Notes: generated by a model not told the origin, from the letters alone. A stretch of DNA of 64,000 bases from Diadophis punctatus similis (GCA_023053685.1 JALIGW010000003.1:146356665-146420664); one strand, 5' to 3'; positions 48,156-61,770 are shown, numbered from the stretch's first letter. Numbers and translations are program-made.

Positions 48156-51100
48156 CCTTAAAGGAATAGAGTGGCTTTATATCCAAGTTCTTTCTTGGAA
48201 TTCTTGAACTTGGTGGGAAAAAAACCTGATCTACTGCAAGACTCAAGAATCAGCAATACAACTTATGCCATTCCCCTCCTAAGTGACAGCTCATCTCTGG
48301 CTGATTAAATCAAAATGATTATAAGGTGGTGGTTTTTTTTTAGTGTGCCTTGTGTCTGACCCAACAAGAAAAGGGCTAATTTGAAATTTTATCTCTCCTG
48401 ACGTTGCTACTTGGCACTATAACCTATACTGAGAATCAAAAGTATCAAGATAAGAGATGCAAATATTTCCATCTTCCCTTCTGCCTTGTTGGGCAGTATT
48501 TGAGCAAGCAATTTCAGTTAACAAAGCAAAAATATCCATGTTACCAGTTAAAGGAAAACAGTATGCTTCTCAGAATAAAATACATTCAATATACATTATC
48601 TAACAATCAATATAAAGGGTGATTGGGAAACTAAACTGGAAAATTCCACAACGTTTAAAGGCACGAAACATATATCTTTATGCCACTAAAAGAGGCTTTT
48701 TATTCTGAATTATTTTCAGGTACAGATTTAAAATGCCTGTCTTTTATGTTATCTGACTTGAATATAATAAGGAATAAGGCAGCCATTAATGGACAATGGG
48801 GTCAGCCAGTGATTCCACTTTATTCAACCCTTTCTTTAAATGTATCTGCCAACTTAGTACTTGACCTAAATCTATTCTATTCTTGCATTTGCTGGAGATG
48901 CATTGTATTCATTTCCTCAGTTTTAAAAAGTAGAACTGCTAATGATGATATGTGGTGAAATCTAAATCCTGTTTCATTTAGTGATCCACTTTATAAATTA
49001 AAAGTGTTAAAATAAGACTATTATATTTGAGGATTCTTTACCTTTTCCTAAACTAGTACTAATCCTCCTCCTCCTCCGTAACTAAACATGAATCTAAAAT
49101 GTCATGGAGGTTATAGGTTTTCAATATACTCTTCGCTATTTATATAGTTATGACATGCTATATTACTTATTAAAGAAGAGTCCAAAAGTTGCAGATAAAA
49201 CTTCAAACAAATTATCAATTAAGACAGTAGTAATCCAATTTATAAAATTCAAATGTAAATGGTAAACCTAGAAAAACGCAGATTTAAAATGTGGTACAAA
49301 TATGCAGCATAAAGTATAACCCAAGACTGGTTTCCAATTAGACTTGAATTCTACATCAAATTTACTTATTTAATAGGAGTTTATTTTGGACATTGAAACA
49401 TAATCCCATAACTTAATTTACATTCTTCCCAGAAGGAATTGAACACTTTTCAATAAACTGCAGTTAAGGTATACAAGAGACTAAGAGGGAACACATGAAA
49501 TGACACTTGAGTAAGACAAGAAATGTTAGTTCATCAATTGATAAGGTAATTAGTATTGGAAGGAAAGAAAGGAATCTAAACAGAGAGACCTTTGATGTTC
49601 AGCATATACAGATAATTTCCCAACAAATCTTTGTGGAACTGATGTGCTGTTTGAAAATGCTCAGTGAGGGGAAATGGAGATTTATTAAAATTATTTGGAA
49701 GTTTTGGAAAATAGTTTCTTATGCAAGCAATAATAACAACAAAAAATAAAAAGCAATGCATGAATATGCTTTTTAACAATATGGTTAAAAATATAGACAA
49801 TAATATTTTGAACATTCAGCCATTCTATTCTTTCTCTCCTACAATCCTTGCAGTGATACTGAAGATCAAAGGTTGAGTCTTCTGTTATGTTAGATACTAT
49901 TATAATCATTCAAACTACTACGGCGTTATGTAGTAACGGGGCTACTATATGTGTATCCCGTGGTTTTTTGTGTTGATTATTATTTAATTATATATGGGAA
50001 ATAGTTTTTGTTAATCCCCCTTGCTTGAGAAATATTTGTTATGCATCCTAGAATGCTAATACTTGAAGGGCACAGCTGTGTTTGATGAATAAAGGCAAAC
50101 CTATATGAAGCTGGTATGGAGTTGGAAGTGTTCTTAGAGGTCATTAGCTTAGCAGCCCAAAGTTATAGGTCAGCAACAGGAAAGCTAAAGTTTCCAACCG
50201 TATTCCATCTTTTGAAAAAGATTAGTCAATTGATGCTTAAGTCAGTATTCTGTGATTATGATTGCCATTATGTGTCATCATGCTTGCCAATATTCTGTCT
50301 TCCTCACCCAGCCCTAGACTAATCATTAAAGCAAAATAAGCATGTGCTTAGGAATCCAAGAGAATAGGGGAGCACCACAGAATTTTCTTCCCTAGCAATT
50401 ATGCCTTTAGCTCTTTCACTACCATACTCTAGTTGAATTGTTTTCAATTGTCCATGTTTGTCATGACCCAGGCTCAGGAATCAAATTCTGAATCTGAAGA
50501 AGCTGCTCCAGCTGAAATCTCTGGGATGTCAGTTGACACCAACCAAGAGTCACACAAGGCTGGGTGATCAAAACATGGATAGCTGGAACAGTCACATAAG
50601 GGTGGTATAATGCCTTCCAGATCCTATACCCAGTGAGTAGAAAGGAGAGCAGAGCACAGCAATTCTCTGAAACTTCAAGTGATTATTGAAGCTGGTTGCA
50701 GCCTGATTTGAGATGCAGTCCTGACTTATGTTCCTTTGCCGGAAACAACTATCTGATACCTGGCTCTTCAACGATGTTCCTCTGAATATTGTTGTGTAAG
50801 AAACCATCAATCTCTGGAGAGGGTGACAATTCTGAACCAACTCACGGAACTTTGGATTGATTTTGGATTTTTCTTTTGCACTCTCCGATTTTAAAGCAAA
50901 TCATTTTGGAAAGCATCAGAGACCATTTGGTTTGTGTGCTTTGACTGTTATTATCTCTTGACCTTGAGTAAACTGTCAGTTACTATAGCAACTGTGTGTG
51001 AGTCAGTATTTGAAACCAGAAGCAGGACAAATGTTCAAATTTAATTTGTTTTTTAAAAGAGGTTTTCATTGATATGGAGAGTAACAAAAGATTAAAAGTT

Positions 51101-53514
51101 TGTTTTAAAGGCTTTTCAGGATTGAAAACTGCTCCCTAGATCATGTAATTTCAGTAAATATAACATTGAATCTTATTTTATCTTACAATCTTTGTGGGCA
51201 TGATTAAAATATTTTTAATAAAATATTAAATTTATTTTAAAAAATTAATAACATTTTGTTAACAAATTTTTATATTGCCCTAGTTATAATAAATAATTTG
51301 ATGATATATTTGTTCACTGCTATTTAGTGTTAATTTTTTTTTAAATGAGCATCGTTTAAAATGTATTTTGAATGTGCAATATAGGGATCTAATGTGGGGG
51401 ATTGCATTAAGAAAATTGAATTTTTAATCTCTTATTTCACTTTCAGCACTTATTGAATCTTAATGTCAGTTTAATAAATGGAAGGGTCAAGGGGCACCAC
51501 TGTTGGGCTATGTTTAAGGCATTAGTAGGCCTTAATCTGACCCTGAATTCAACATTTGAAAGCAGGTGTGAATTCACGTTTATCAGAGATATCTGAAGGG
51601 ACCAAAAACGTTGAAAACGTTTAACACTCTGATATTTACAATGGTTTTACTGCTTCATTTGAACAGTTTACTATGTTTAATAATCTACGCTACATCCTAT
51701 GCTTAATTGTTTAATTGTTTCAATTAAACCAAACTAAATCATTACCAGGAGAAGCTATGGGAAGCTGAACTGTGAAATTGGATTCCATATTCCCTTTTAC
51801 AAAGCTGCTTTCTTATCAATAGGAGATTCTCTTACATATAATGCTAACGTCTAAAAACAACAACATTGGTGGGATTTTTGTAGGAAAGAAAAAATAGAAA
51901 CCAACTTCCACTTCCAGGTCCAAAGATATAACAAAAATGGCACATTAATTACATTCACTCAAATCTAGTTTTCCTACAGTTGATGTCTATTTGACTTTCT
52001 TCTCTTTCTGAGTGACCCATAAGGTCGGCCTAGAATAGGTTCAAGGATTCGTACAATATGAATATCAAGAAGGAAGCTAATTATTAATATTTATCAGTAG
52101 TATTAGGGAGATGTCTATTTTAGTAGAGCTCTATTTCCACCTGAATTCCTTATAGGGTCATTTTCTCTTCCTGACAGATAATTTATATAAAGCTAATGAA
52201 TTCTCAAAGGTGAAACCATTTGATCAGAGCTGAAAAATAGGACTCAAAGAACCTCTACACACAAAAAAAGATTGTAAAGTAGTTCTGACAAACCTTCATA
52301 CAATTTATCTAGATTAAAAAAAACACTTTTTTTTAATCTAGGCATTCTTATCCGTATTCTCAAATGAAAAGTGGAAAGGGAAGGGAAAGTGAATCAGTGG
52401 CAGATGTGAACAAAATTGTATTTTAAAGAGAACAAAATGATAGAGGAACAATGCAATTCCAAGATTAGATCTCAGCATAAAGGGTACAGTTAAAACCCAC
52501 TTCTTTATATTTCCTAGAATACATGAAAACCTTTAATGAGATAAGATAAATCCTGGAATATAATTTACAATTTTTGCTACATTATTTTGATGTTATTGGG
52601 AATAATGATATATTTCCAAATACAAAAATGAACATTTGGTGAATTGTAAAACATAAAAAGTTTCAAGGAGTCTTTGAAAGTCCTGATTGTTCTGTATTTC
52701 CTATTGACATTTTTCATCATCATGCTACCACTTAGAAAAGTTATCTATCTTTGTTGATTAAGACCATTACTTAGATTTATAACCTGCTTTATTTTATATT
52801 ACCATCCTTCATAGCAGTATATATAGCACGTTTCTCTCTTTCCCTCTAATAACCCTTTGTCATAGGTTGTGATAGTGACTGGAGGAAAATGATATTTTGA
52901 TTTTTCATGGCTTAAGGGAGACTTGAACTTCCCAGTTGTAGATCAGAGCTTCAACAACTACACAATACAAGCTTTATAAAGTAAATAGGTTATTGTATGA
53001 TTAAAAGTGAGGAAAGTCAAAAGAGAGGCATTCAATACACATTACTCAAAGATGCAGGTGGGAATGATGAATTACATTTTAGAAAGTTAAATTGTTTTGA
53101 AATAGAGACACTTGTTATCCTGCACTGATGATCAGGAAAAAATTTAAAGTGGAATGGTTAGAAAATTAGATTAGAACATTTGCCCACTTGTGAATTCTTA
53201 TTCTCTTTTTCTTCCTATCTAATCAACCAGGCAAATAAGAAACCACAGGAAATTTTCAAAAGCCAAATATGGTCTGTGCTGCTTATTTGTGCCACATAAT
53301 GTAGAAACCTCCTGATGATGTTGGTTCCACACTGTAAGAGACGTACTTCAGCTTTGCATACATTAATCTATGAATTATATTCTTACAGGTTATGAGATGC
53401 AAAGGACAATGTTCCATTCCTGACAATGACATTGGCCTACTAAAAATTTTAGAATACACCAACAGAACAGCTAGTTCTATTTAAAATTTGTAGTGTCTTA
53501 ACTCTATTCTATTG
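48156..53514. other. Long downstream stretch without a supported gene
   Basis: About 5.4 kb, AT-rich. A less AT-rich part at about 50455-50970 (starting TGTCATGACCCAGGCTCAGG) reads like an old repeat but could not be classified. A 15-bp perfect hairpin lies at 52309-52341. Confidence 0.45.
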
Positions 53515-53522
53515 TACTACAT

Positions 53523-53991
53523 CAGCGGTTCTCAACCTGTGGGTCGCGACCCCTTTGGGGGTCGAATGACCCTTTCACAGGGGTCGCCTAAGACCATCGG
53601 AAAACACATTTCCGATGGGCTTAGGAACCGAGACATCCATCTCCAGGCGAGTCCACCCACATGCAAATAGACTACTGCAAAAAAAAAAAAATCTGTACCA
53701 TGGGAACTTATGAGCATGCGCAGAAGCCGAATTTCCGGCACTGCGCATGCAGCACCATCTTGTTTTCAGCTTTTTTTTGCAAAAAAATTCAGCACTGTGC
53801 ATGCATGCGCGCGCAAAGCACATGCGTGCCCACGAGGTGCGGCCACGCAGCGCAGGAGGAAACGAACTGGCAGTGAGTTAAGTTAGAACTCACCCCTGAG
53901 TTTCCTAATTATTTTATTATTTTATGGTTGGGGATCACCACAACATGAACTGTATTAAAGGTCACGGCATTAAGAAAGTTGAGAACCACTG
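53523..53991. mobile_element. SPIN-type hAT element, non-autonomous, carrying an insert
   Basis: The left end CAGCGGTTCTCAACCTGTGG, then GTCGCGACCCCTTTGGGGGT, GACCCTTTCACAGGGGTCGC and CTAAGACCATCGGAAAACAC, is the SPIN terminus. The right end has GTTGGGGATCACCACAACAT, GAACTGTATTAAAGGTCACG and AAAGTTGAGAACCACTG. The duplication TACTACAT is perfect (53515-53522 and 53992-53999). The middle is foreign (see 53640-53900). No transposase is present. Confidence 0.93.
53640..53900 (-). mobile_element. Family B-like hAT MITE segment inside SPIN
   Basis: On the minus strand it begins CAGGGGTGAGTTCTAACTTA and has CAAGATGGTG, TGCGCAGTGCCGGAAATTCG and CTTCTGCGCATGCTCA, matching the copy at 29093-29411. 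The far end near 53640 is not clear, so this may be a truncated insert. Confidence 0.7.
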
Positions 53992-53999
53992 TACTACAT

Positions 54000-55748
54000 C
54001 AATCACCATTCAAACAATCTGATTACCTTTGGAAGATTTAGCCTAAAGCAGTTAGAACAGCAGAGGGAAGCTACAATACATTTTGCAGCTGGAGTGGCAA
54101 TGCCCACATGGTGCTTGAAATGCATGGAATGGCTGTTCTCCTTATGACTCCGTCTACATGTCTAATGAACTTCTCCGGTTAAAGACTCACAACTTTTGTT
54201 TTAAAAATCCAATCCAGTCTATATTGGAATAAACTAATACCAGAAAGGATCAAGGCATAGTGAATGATTAGGAGTGACAGACTGAAAACATCAGTGAAGA
54301 TTCTTTGGGAGCCAAATATACATATAATCAAGCATATAAAAGGATGGCATAAGAAATCAGGTTCAAGGATAAGAATCCTTTATGAAAAGTAACGTTTCAT
54401 AGCTTCTGTGTAGCAATCAAAAGACAAGCAACTGAAAGACAGTCTCCATGAGCTATCGTTGTACATGACAATGAAGTGGATTCTTGCTATGTTCTGCCTA
54501 TTTTCTGTGAACAAAACAAATTTCATTTTAAATGCTTCCTCTTTGTGCCCCAAGCTCTTTGACACATCTTGCTATGTAAAATCAGAAAAACATTTCATTG
54601 TCATCAGTTATGCCTGTTTTGACACTTCAAAGCTAGAATGCCAGCAAAAAAAAAACCGCATGCAGATTTATTTAGATTCCATTTTCTAAACCATTCTCTG
54701 CCCAAATGTTCTCAAACTGAAAGCTCTTCTTGGATATTGAGAGGGTGGCTATGAACTGATCTTCAAAATGTCCTGAAAAAATAGGGCAGAACAAAAGCTA
54801 CATTTAAGTCATTTTACATTTTAATAATATTTAAATTGGATCTAATTAACTTGATGCAGTGAAAAGGTTTGTATCCTTGTAGGTATTTCCCTCTTTACCA
54901 CATTAAAAATAGAATTTGGGAGGTTTGAATGTAATATATGACCCTGTGCAATCCTGCTCTAAAAAAAGCCACATCACAGGAAAATGGTGCTAGAGATTTA
55001 AGTATTTGTGAGAGCCTGTCAGATTACTGGGGCGGGGGATGATCCATGGAAAAGGCACACTTCTGAGGTTCCACTAGATGGCAAGATTGCAGTGAAGGGA
55101 ACTGGCACCTGCCCACCCTAACCAACCTGATAGGATGGGTAGATTCTCTCAGGCAGATGCAATCCTGGAAATAAACTAATGTGGCTATCTGAAGGGTAGG
55201 GTGAGTGTGTATGTCAAATATCCATGCAAATAATGGTGGGGAGAGCAGGATACAGGGATTTACATCAGTGTGGTGTTAATGAGTTGCAGTAAGATCAGAA
55301 GACTAAAGTTTGATTCATCCTCTGCCATGGGAGTTGATTAGATGACTTTGAGCCATTACCTCATAGAGCCCATGGAGGAATAGTGGGACATAAATCTAAC
55401 AAATAAATACTGCTGAAATACTGTTTTTCCTAAGGGGGGGGGGAGGGGAGAGCGAGAAAGGAGAGAGAGAAGAGAAGTGAATGCTTGATTGCTTTCTAAT
55501 CAGACACGGCCTCTACTTAACTAACAATTGAAGCTTTTCATTCATAATATATGCATTTTAAAAGAAAATATTGATGCGTCTATGTATTTATTCTAGATTT
55601 TCTGATTACTTAATTTCTTCTGAAATAATTTTAAATAACAAATATACAGTTAACTCTTTACAATTTCAAAAATCTAAAGCTTGCAGGGCCAAATTCAACT
55701 ATTTAGAAAAACTTCAGCTACTCCAATTATGGATGTATGGATGTATAG
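54000..55748. other. Downstream sequence, possible old SINE
   Basis: No gene. The part at about 55262-55415 has a decayed SINE-like order ending GACATAAATCTAACAAATAA. The 76-codon ORF at 54459-54689 has no family features. Confidence 0.4.
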
Positions 55749-55755
55749 ATGATAG

Positions 55756-55769
55756 GTAGGTAGGTAGAT

Positions 55770-55845
<76 letters not shown>

Positions 55846-55888
55846 TGGATGGATGGATGGATGGATGGATGGATGGATGGATGGATGA
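55756..55888. repeat. (GATA)n-(GATG)n compound microsatellite
   Basis: GGTA units, about 18 GATA units, then about 11 GATG units. GATA arrays (Bkm type) are notably common in snakes. Confidence 0.97.
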
Positions 55889-56924
55889 TAGCAATTCTAC
55901 TATTAGTTGCTTTAATGTATCTAGCTGTATTATAGCTATAATGCTGATTTTATTATAGAATAATTAGTCAGAAAATATATGTTAAGAAAAGTTATGAGGA
56001 TAATTAGATTTGTGTTCTATATTAAATATCCATTCAGCTATGATAATTGATATTGATGCTCTATTAATAATAGTAGTAGTAGTAGATGCTCTTATAAGAA
56101 GCACATCGGCCTACCCCATTATTTAGATCAAGGCTTCTTTGGCAACTAACATTTCTTGAAGAAAACTAAGGCTTTAGCTTTTCTCCGGGAATGTTGTAAG
56201 AGTTTCTAGTTCCTAGTTCCTAGTTTCAATAGGACATTTGAAATTTGTTCAGGATAGAGATGTGAATGAATAAATATAACGTCACAGATAAATCACTGAA
56301 CAAAAATGAAAAAATAAAATATATGGGATACCCATGAACATTTGGCATCTTTTGAAGTTATCCTACTTTTCAGTTTATTTTGTCCATGGAGTACACACTT
56401 AGAGTTAGAAGAGTTTCTACTGTGAAAAATGTACTGTATATGGCTATCCAAAAGTATATGAACCTTTAGATCTGGGACCTGGAGCTAAAAGCTATTCTAC
56501 AAGTTGCCTAAATAAACCTCTAATAATCATCCTTGTAGTTTTTCAGGATCTTTATGCATTCTGTTCATCTTTATGCATTCTGTTCATTTATTTTTGGGAG
56601 AGGGTTTATTTTTACAATTTGAAAAGTTTTATTAAATCTATTTAAAGACTTGGTTAACCTTTCTTTTGAAAAGTGTCAAATTTCCCTTGAATTTCAGTAA
56701 TACATTTTCTACTATACCTGAAACTGTAACAACGGAAAACAAAACCAGATTACCTTAGCCTACAGACTGCAGGTTATCCAGTCTTACCCAAAGCCTAAGA
56801 TGCTAGGTTGTTTTATTCTATGATCAGCTTATATGGAAAAAAAATCCTTTCCTAGCATCTTTTATGAATATGTGGTTTCTTCTTTGAAAAACTGATAGTC
56901 ATTGGGTTAACTAGTGAACATCTT
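55889..56924. other. Downstream sequence, nothing recognised
   Basis: AT-rich; no element or gene. Confidence 0.5.
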
Positions 56925-56927
56925 TTT

Positions 56928-57100
<173 letters not shown>

Positions 57101-57164
57101 ATCTATTAATATATCTACAGTATGTGTATATCCATGCGCATATACATTGACAAAGTGAGAGACA

Positions 57165-57705
57165 GATTATAAAGCCTTGGTCAGACCACACCTAGAGTAC
57201 TGCATCCAGTTTTGGTCACCACACTACAAAAAAGACATTGAAACCCTAGAGAAAGTGCAGAAGAGAGCAACCAGGATGATAAAGGGTCTGGAAAATAAAA
57301 CATACAAAGAGCGGTTGCAGGAACTGAGCTTGGCCAGTCTGGCGAAGAGAAGGACCAGGGGTGACATGATAGCAGTGTTCCAATACTTGAGGGGATGCCA
57401 CAGAGAGGAGGGGAGCAGGCTGTTCTCTATAGCACCAGAAAGCCAAACAAGGAATAACGGATGGAAGCTGACCAAGGAGAGATTCAACCTGGAAGTGAGG
57501 AGAAACTTTCTGACGGTGAGAGCGATCAACCAGTGGAACAGCTTGCCAGCGGAGGTTGTGAGAGCCCCAACACTTGCAACCTTCAAGAGGAGACTGGACT
57601 GCCATCTGTCTCAAATGGTGTAGGAACTCCTGCTTGAGCAGGGGGTTGGACTAGATGACCTACAAGGTCCCTTCCAACTCTAATAATAAATCTAAAATCT
57701 AAATT
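57165..57705 (+). mobile_element. CR1 LINE 3' end with intact ORF2 C-terminus
   Basis: An open frame at 57177-57623 reads VRPHLEYCIQFWSPHYKKDI, ETLEKVQKRATRMIKGLENK, RRTRGDMIAVFQYLRG and INQWNSLPAEVVRAPTLATF, the signature end of amniote CR1 ORF2. The short UTR GGGGGTTGGACTAGATGACC and CTACAAGGTCCCTTCCAACT ends in AATCTAAAATCTAAAT. 5' truncated, as is usual. Not a host gene. Confidence 0.97.
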
Positions 57706-57837
57706 ATAACCTACAATTTTTGCCATACATTTGTTACTTAAAGGAGTGATGGAATGTTCAACAGTTGTTCCATCTTCACTTCCATTTCAGTCAGAAAAAA
57801 TATCAACCACAGGTTATAGATTAGCACTATAACTGCA

Positions 57838-57838
57838 A

Positions 57839-57893
<55 letters not shown>

Positions 57894-57908
57894 TGTTGTT
57901 GTTGTTAT
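57838..57908. repeat. (GTA)n-(GTT)n microsatellite
   Basis: About 18 GTA units followed by GTT units. Confidence 0.96.
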
Positions 57909-58490
57909 TATTCAGTCTTGCCCAGATTGGCACTGTGTATTGTAGTGCTCAGTATGCTAAATTAGGGCACAGAAGGCTATACCAATTGGCAATGGGTTTG
58001 GAAATGAAGACCAGGACTTTTAATAAATTAATCAAAAAAATAGGGAGGCTTGGAAACAAACTATGAAGGTCATGTCAGGAGCTTTACAGTCTCCACTAGC
58101 TCATGAAGATGTAGTTCATGATCAATGAGATTTGACCTTTCAAATTGGCTTTCTTGCCAATTTCATTCGGTCTGCACTTTGCCCATCAAGAGAGAACTGG
58201 CTTCCTGTCTTGTCTTTCTGGAGGAAGGGTAGTGGGGGTGGGGTGGGAAAGAAAAATATGCCAAATGAGTATAAATTGGTCTCATGGATGGAACTACTGG
58301 GCCTTTTCAGATTTGGTATTGTGTCTTGGTCTAATCACCCAATTCTTGAGTTTAAAACAGTTTCTTGGGCTGTGTGGTTTAGATCCAAAAATATTTTGAA
58401 AGCTTACCAGTACTTACTTTTCACAATCAAGAATTATGCAATGGTTAAAATTCAAAAAGAAAGTTAACATATATTATATTATACGGGCTT
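57909..58490. other. Downstream sequence, nothing recognised
   Basis: ORFs here have no known features. It may be an upstream part of the LINE that follows. Confidence 0.4.
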
Positions 58491-58559
58491 TCCACTACCA
58501 CCTAAATTAAAAATAACAGAGTCTTTAAAAGGTGTGGAAAAATAAGGCCCAATGACTGA

Positions 58560-58920
58560 TAGATTGCCCCAGGCATGATTGTTACATGCTAGGTGATGTT
58601 AGAAGTAAGGAAAAAGAATTGGAAAAAAATACAAAATACTAGGATTTGCAGATTGAAATTGAGCACTTATGGAAAAAGAAATCTGTTGTTATACCAATCG
58701 TAATTGAAGCCATTGGAGCAATAGCCAAATGACTCTCTCAATATCTGGAAGTACTGAATTTATCAAACCTCACTACTAATTTTACAAAAGAATCCACCTT
58801 ATTTGGAACTGCCTATATTCTTAGATGCTACTTAATAATGTAACAACAACAACAACAATAATAATAATATGCAAAAAACACCTAACTCGGAACTGCCTAT
58901 ATACTCAGGCATTACCTTAA
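58560..58920 (+). mobile_element. Probable RLE-type (R4/Dong-like) LINE 3' end
   Basis: In one frame with two stops it reads KY.DLQIEIEHLWKKKSVVIP, then IVIEAIGAIAK, SQYLEVLNL and LFGTAYILRCYL. This resembles the C-terminus of restriction-like-endonuclease LINEs. It ends in an AAC/AAT trinucleotide tail (58841-58870), after which a second GTAYILRHYL-like block appears. Clade assignment is tentative. Confidence 0.5.
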
Positions 58921-60600
58921 AGGCAGAGATAGTGACCACTTTGGGGCCTGCAAGCCTAGGGATCTTAGTCAGTTCAGTCTTTAGTTTTAAACCCACAAAC
59001 CAACCAACCGACGAATGAATGGAGTCTGGACGAATGTGGCAGGCAGCTTCAGTAGGGACCAAGATGGCAGCAAGCTGCAACTCTAGTGAACTGGATTCTT
59101 GGAGCCCAGAACCAGCAGCTTAATTCCAGGCTGCGATAGGATCCTGCTCCTGCCTCTCTGAGGTAACCAGTAAAATGTTGGGGTTATCTTGTATTGAAGT
59201 CCAGTGCACCGGTCAAGATGAGAAGGTGGGAGTGACGTGACATAAGGGAGAAAACCACAGCTGGAAAATACCTCAGAATCACAGGAGCAGTGGGAGGGAG
59301 TCAAGTACAGAGCAACTTCATCCATTCCTGCTATCCAGAAACACTTCTTCAGTCATTCTGGTGACAGGGCATCCAGACAGAGCAGATAAATCCATATGAG
59401 GAGGGGCACTTTTTAAAAGCTTCTCTTAATTGCTTTGACACACTGACTTAAAATGTGTGAATAAAGAGCTAATGAGTTTCAAGATTCTGTGCTTTCAGGG
59501 GAAATATGATTTTGTCATTTTCATGAGCAGTATTTTTTGCATGCAAACCTGCTTACTGATCTGGAACAGCATATTATGAACATCTTTGGTTATTGAAAAT
59601 GACACACAAAATGATACAAATGATCCAATATAAATTAATGGGTAATATAACTGAACATTATACTTGAGCAGTGAAAAACTGAATAGAACTATTACTTAAG
59701 ATAGCAGCAGCTTCAAAGTTCAGAGGCCTTCATCACACATCAATAATTCTCTTCATAAAAATCCTAATTCTGTTTGTCTAATGAAGCTCTTCTTAGTGTT
59801 TGTGTGAAACTTACACCTTTGAAAGAAGGAAAAAAGTTAACCAATTCTTCAAATCATCAGTTTTGAGTATCAACTATTAAAGATTTTAAAACTAGTAGAA
59901 CAGAGTCTGTGATGATTGACTGATAACTTTAAGAAACAATATGTGTCAGAAAATCCATAGACCCAACTGCAATGTGTTAAATAGGAAACAGAGCTATATA
60001 GCCATAATTATTTCTCTATGGAGACTCCTACAAATTAATGCATATATTTTCACTGGTCTGCATGGTTAATTGAGTTTGACTCTACTTTTCTGAAGATAAA
60101 TGCCTGGGTAATACTCAGATGCTTCCTAAAAATAATGGTTTTGCTTTGTTTCATAGCATTGTTAAATTCTTTCAATTTGGGTTTGGGGATTATAATTAAT
60201 GGAGGGAATATTGGTAAATTGTCATGAGGAACAGTTTTGAAGTTGGCTGGAACTTGCATGACTATTGCAATGGAAATAAAAGCAAAACAGAATGATTAGG
60301 GATTATTCATATACAAAGCATGGGATATGGTTATTAGCTCAAATAATTCATGTATAATTATAATTGCAACTTTGAACAACTAAAATAAATTGTTCACTTT
60401 ATTTATTTATTTTAATTTATGTCGCCTGTCTTTCCAATAGGGCAACTTCTGTTCAAGGCTGAAGCTTTGCACCAACCCAGTTAAATGGTTGTGTAGTATA
60501 TTTTGTAAAAATATACTACATGTAAAAAATGTAAAAAATGTAGTATATTTTGGAAAACCTTCACAGGAGGAAAATTATTTCATCCATTGAGTTATCAAAT
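58921..60600. other. Downstream sequence, nothing recognised
   Basis: No gene seen. A short reversed LINE-like tail may lie at 60398-60450. Confidence 0.45.
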
Positions 60601-60604
60601 ATGA

Positions 60605-60662
<58 letters not shown>
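60605..60662. repeat. (GT)n microsatellite
   Basis: About 28 uninterrupted GT units. Confidence 0.97.
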
Positions 60663-60665
<3 letters not shown>

Positions 60666-60841
60666 ATACATAATATAGCATATCATATGTCATGTCATTA
60701 TATATCATATCATAACATATCACCAGCAAGTATTGTGGGCCCAATTGGCAAAAGAAAGTTCAGGCTGTATAGCTTGAAAACGTGGAAGATGCCTTCATTC
60801 TGCAGTGGATATACAATGGCTAATAGATGATGAATATAATA

Positions 60842-61110
60842 GTATGGGTATAGGTATAGGTATAGGTATAGGTATAGGTATAGTAATACCGGTAGTATAG
60901 TATAGTAATAGTATAGTTATAGTTATAGTTGTTATAGTTATAGTTATAGTTATAGTTATAGTTATAGTTATAGTTATAGTATAGTATAGTATAGTATAGT
61001 ATAGTATAGTATAGTATAGTATAGTATAGTATAGTACAGTACAGTACAGTACAGTACAGTACAGTACAGTACAGTACAGTACAGCATAGCATAGCATAGT
61101 ATAGTATAGT
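60842..61110. repeat. Graded hexamer-to-pentamer tandem array
   Basis: Successive blocks of GGTATA, TATAGT, GTATA, GTACA and GCATA units, each one base different from the last. ORFs rich in Tyr-Thr are artefacts. Confidence 0.95.
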
Positions 61111-61762
61111 ATACATACAGTGTACACACCACATACATACATATACAGTATATACATATACATACACATAGTGTATACATACACACACATCTGTATATAT
61201 TTTCTCTTCACTCTCATAACAGTTATGTAGGCACTACATTTTTATTCTACTCAATTAGTTCCAGGTTAGAAACTTAGATCTTTGTTCCATGAGCCTATTG
61301 TTTCTTTAATTTGGTCTTATTTAGGTAAAAATGAAGCTAATGACCAAAATGAAGATTAAACTTTGTGTCATACATACATATAAACTTTAAACTGTGTGTG
61401 TGTGTATGTGTGTGCGTGTGTGTGTAACATATTAGTAAAAGCTATTTCTCAATGCATTCCAAAATTAAGTAAAAGCTGTATTTAAGAAGACTCAGTATAG
61501 ATATGCAGGTGGGATAAAACTTCTCTTTCTGAAGTAGAACAGAGACATCTAAAGGCAAAGAAGAGAATACACTTAATTCACTCAGAATAAAAAATTCTGA
61601 GCAAATTATTTTGTTGAGAAAAGTGATAGCAGTTTGCTACATTTTTTCTCTTTATTTCTAGTTCTGTCATAATTTAACTTGGCAGCAACAGATACTTTAA
61701 GGATTTATTTATAGTATTGGATTATTTTTGTTATATATTTACAATAAATTTAAGGAAAGATT
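61111..61762. other. Downstream sequence with small GT run
   Basis: A GT-rich run lies at 61395-61425. Nothing else recognised. Confidence 0.5.
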
Positions 61763-61770
61763 GTATAGGC

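Noticed and set aside
50455..50970. LTR or gypsy-type remnant
   Set aside because: The wording suggests an old repeat, but no terminal motif, duplication or coding domain could be found.
54459..54689. Small secreted protein gene
   Set aside because: The hydrophobic start is weak, there is no supporting splice context, and no known cysteine pattern was recognised.
57177..57623. 148-codon open frame as a host gene
   Set aside because: It is the CR1 ORF2 C-terminus, followed by the CR1 3' tail.
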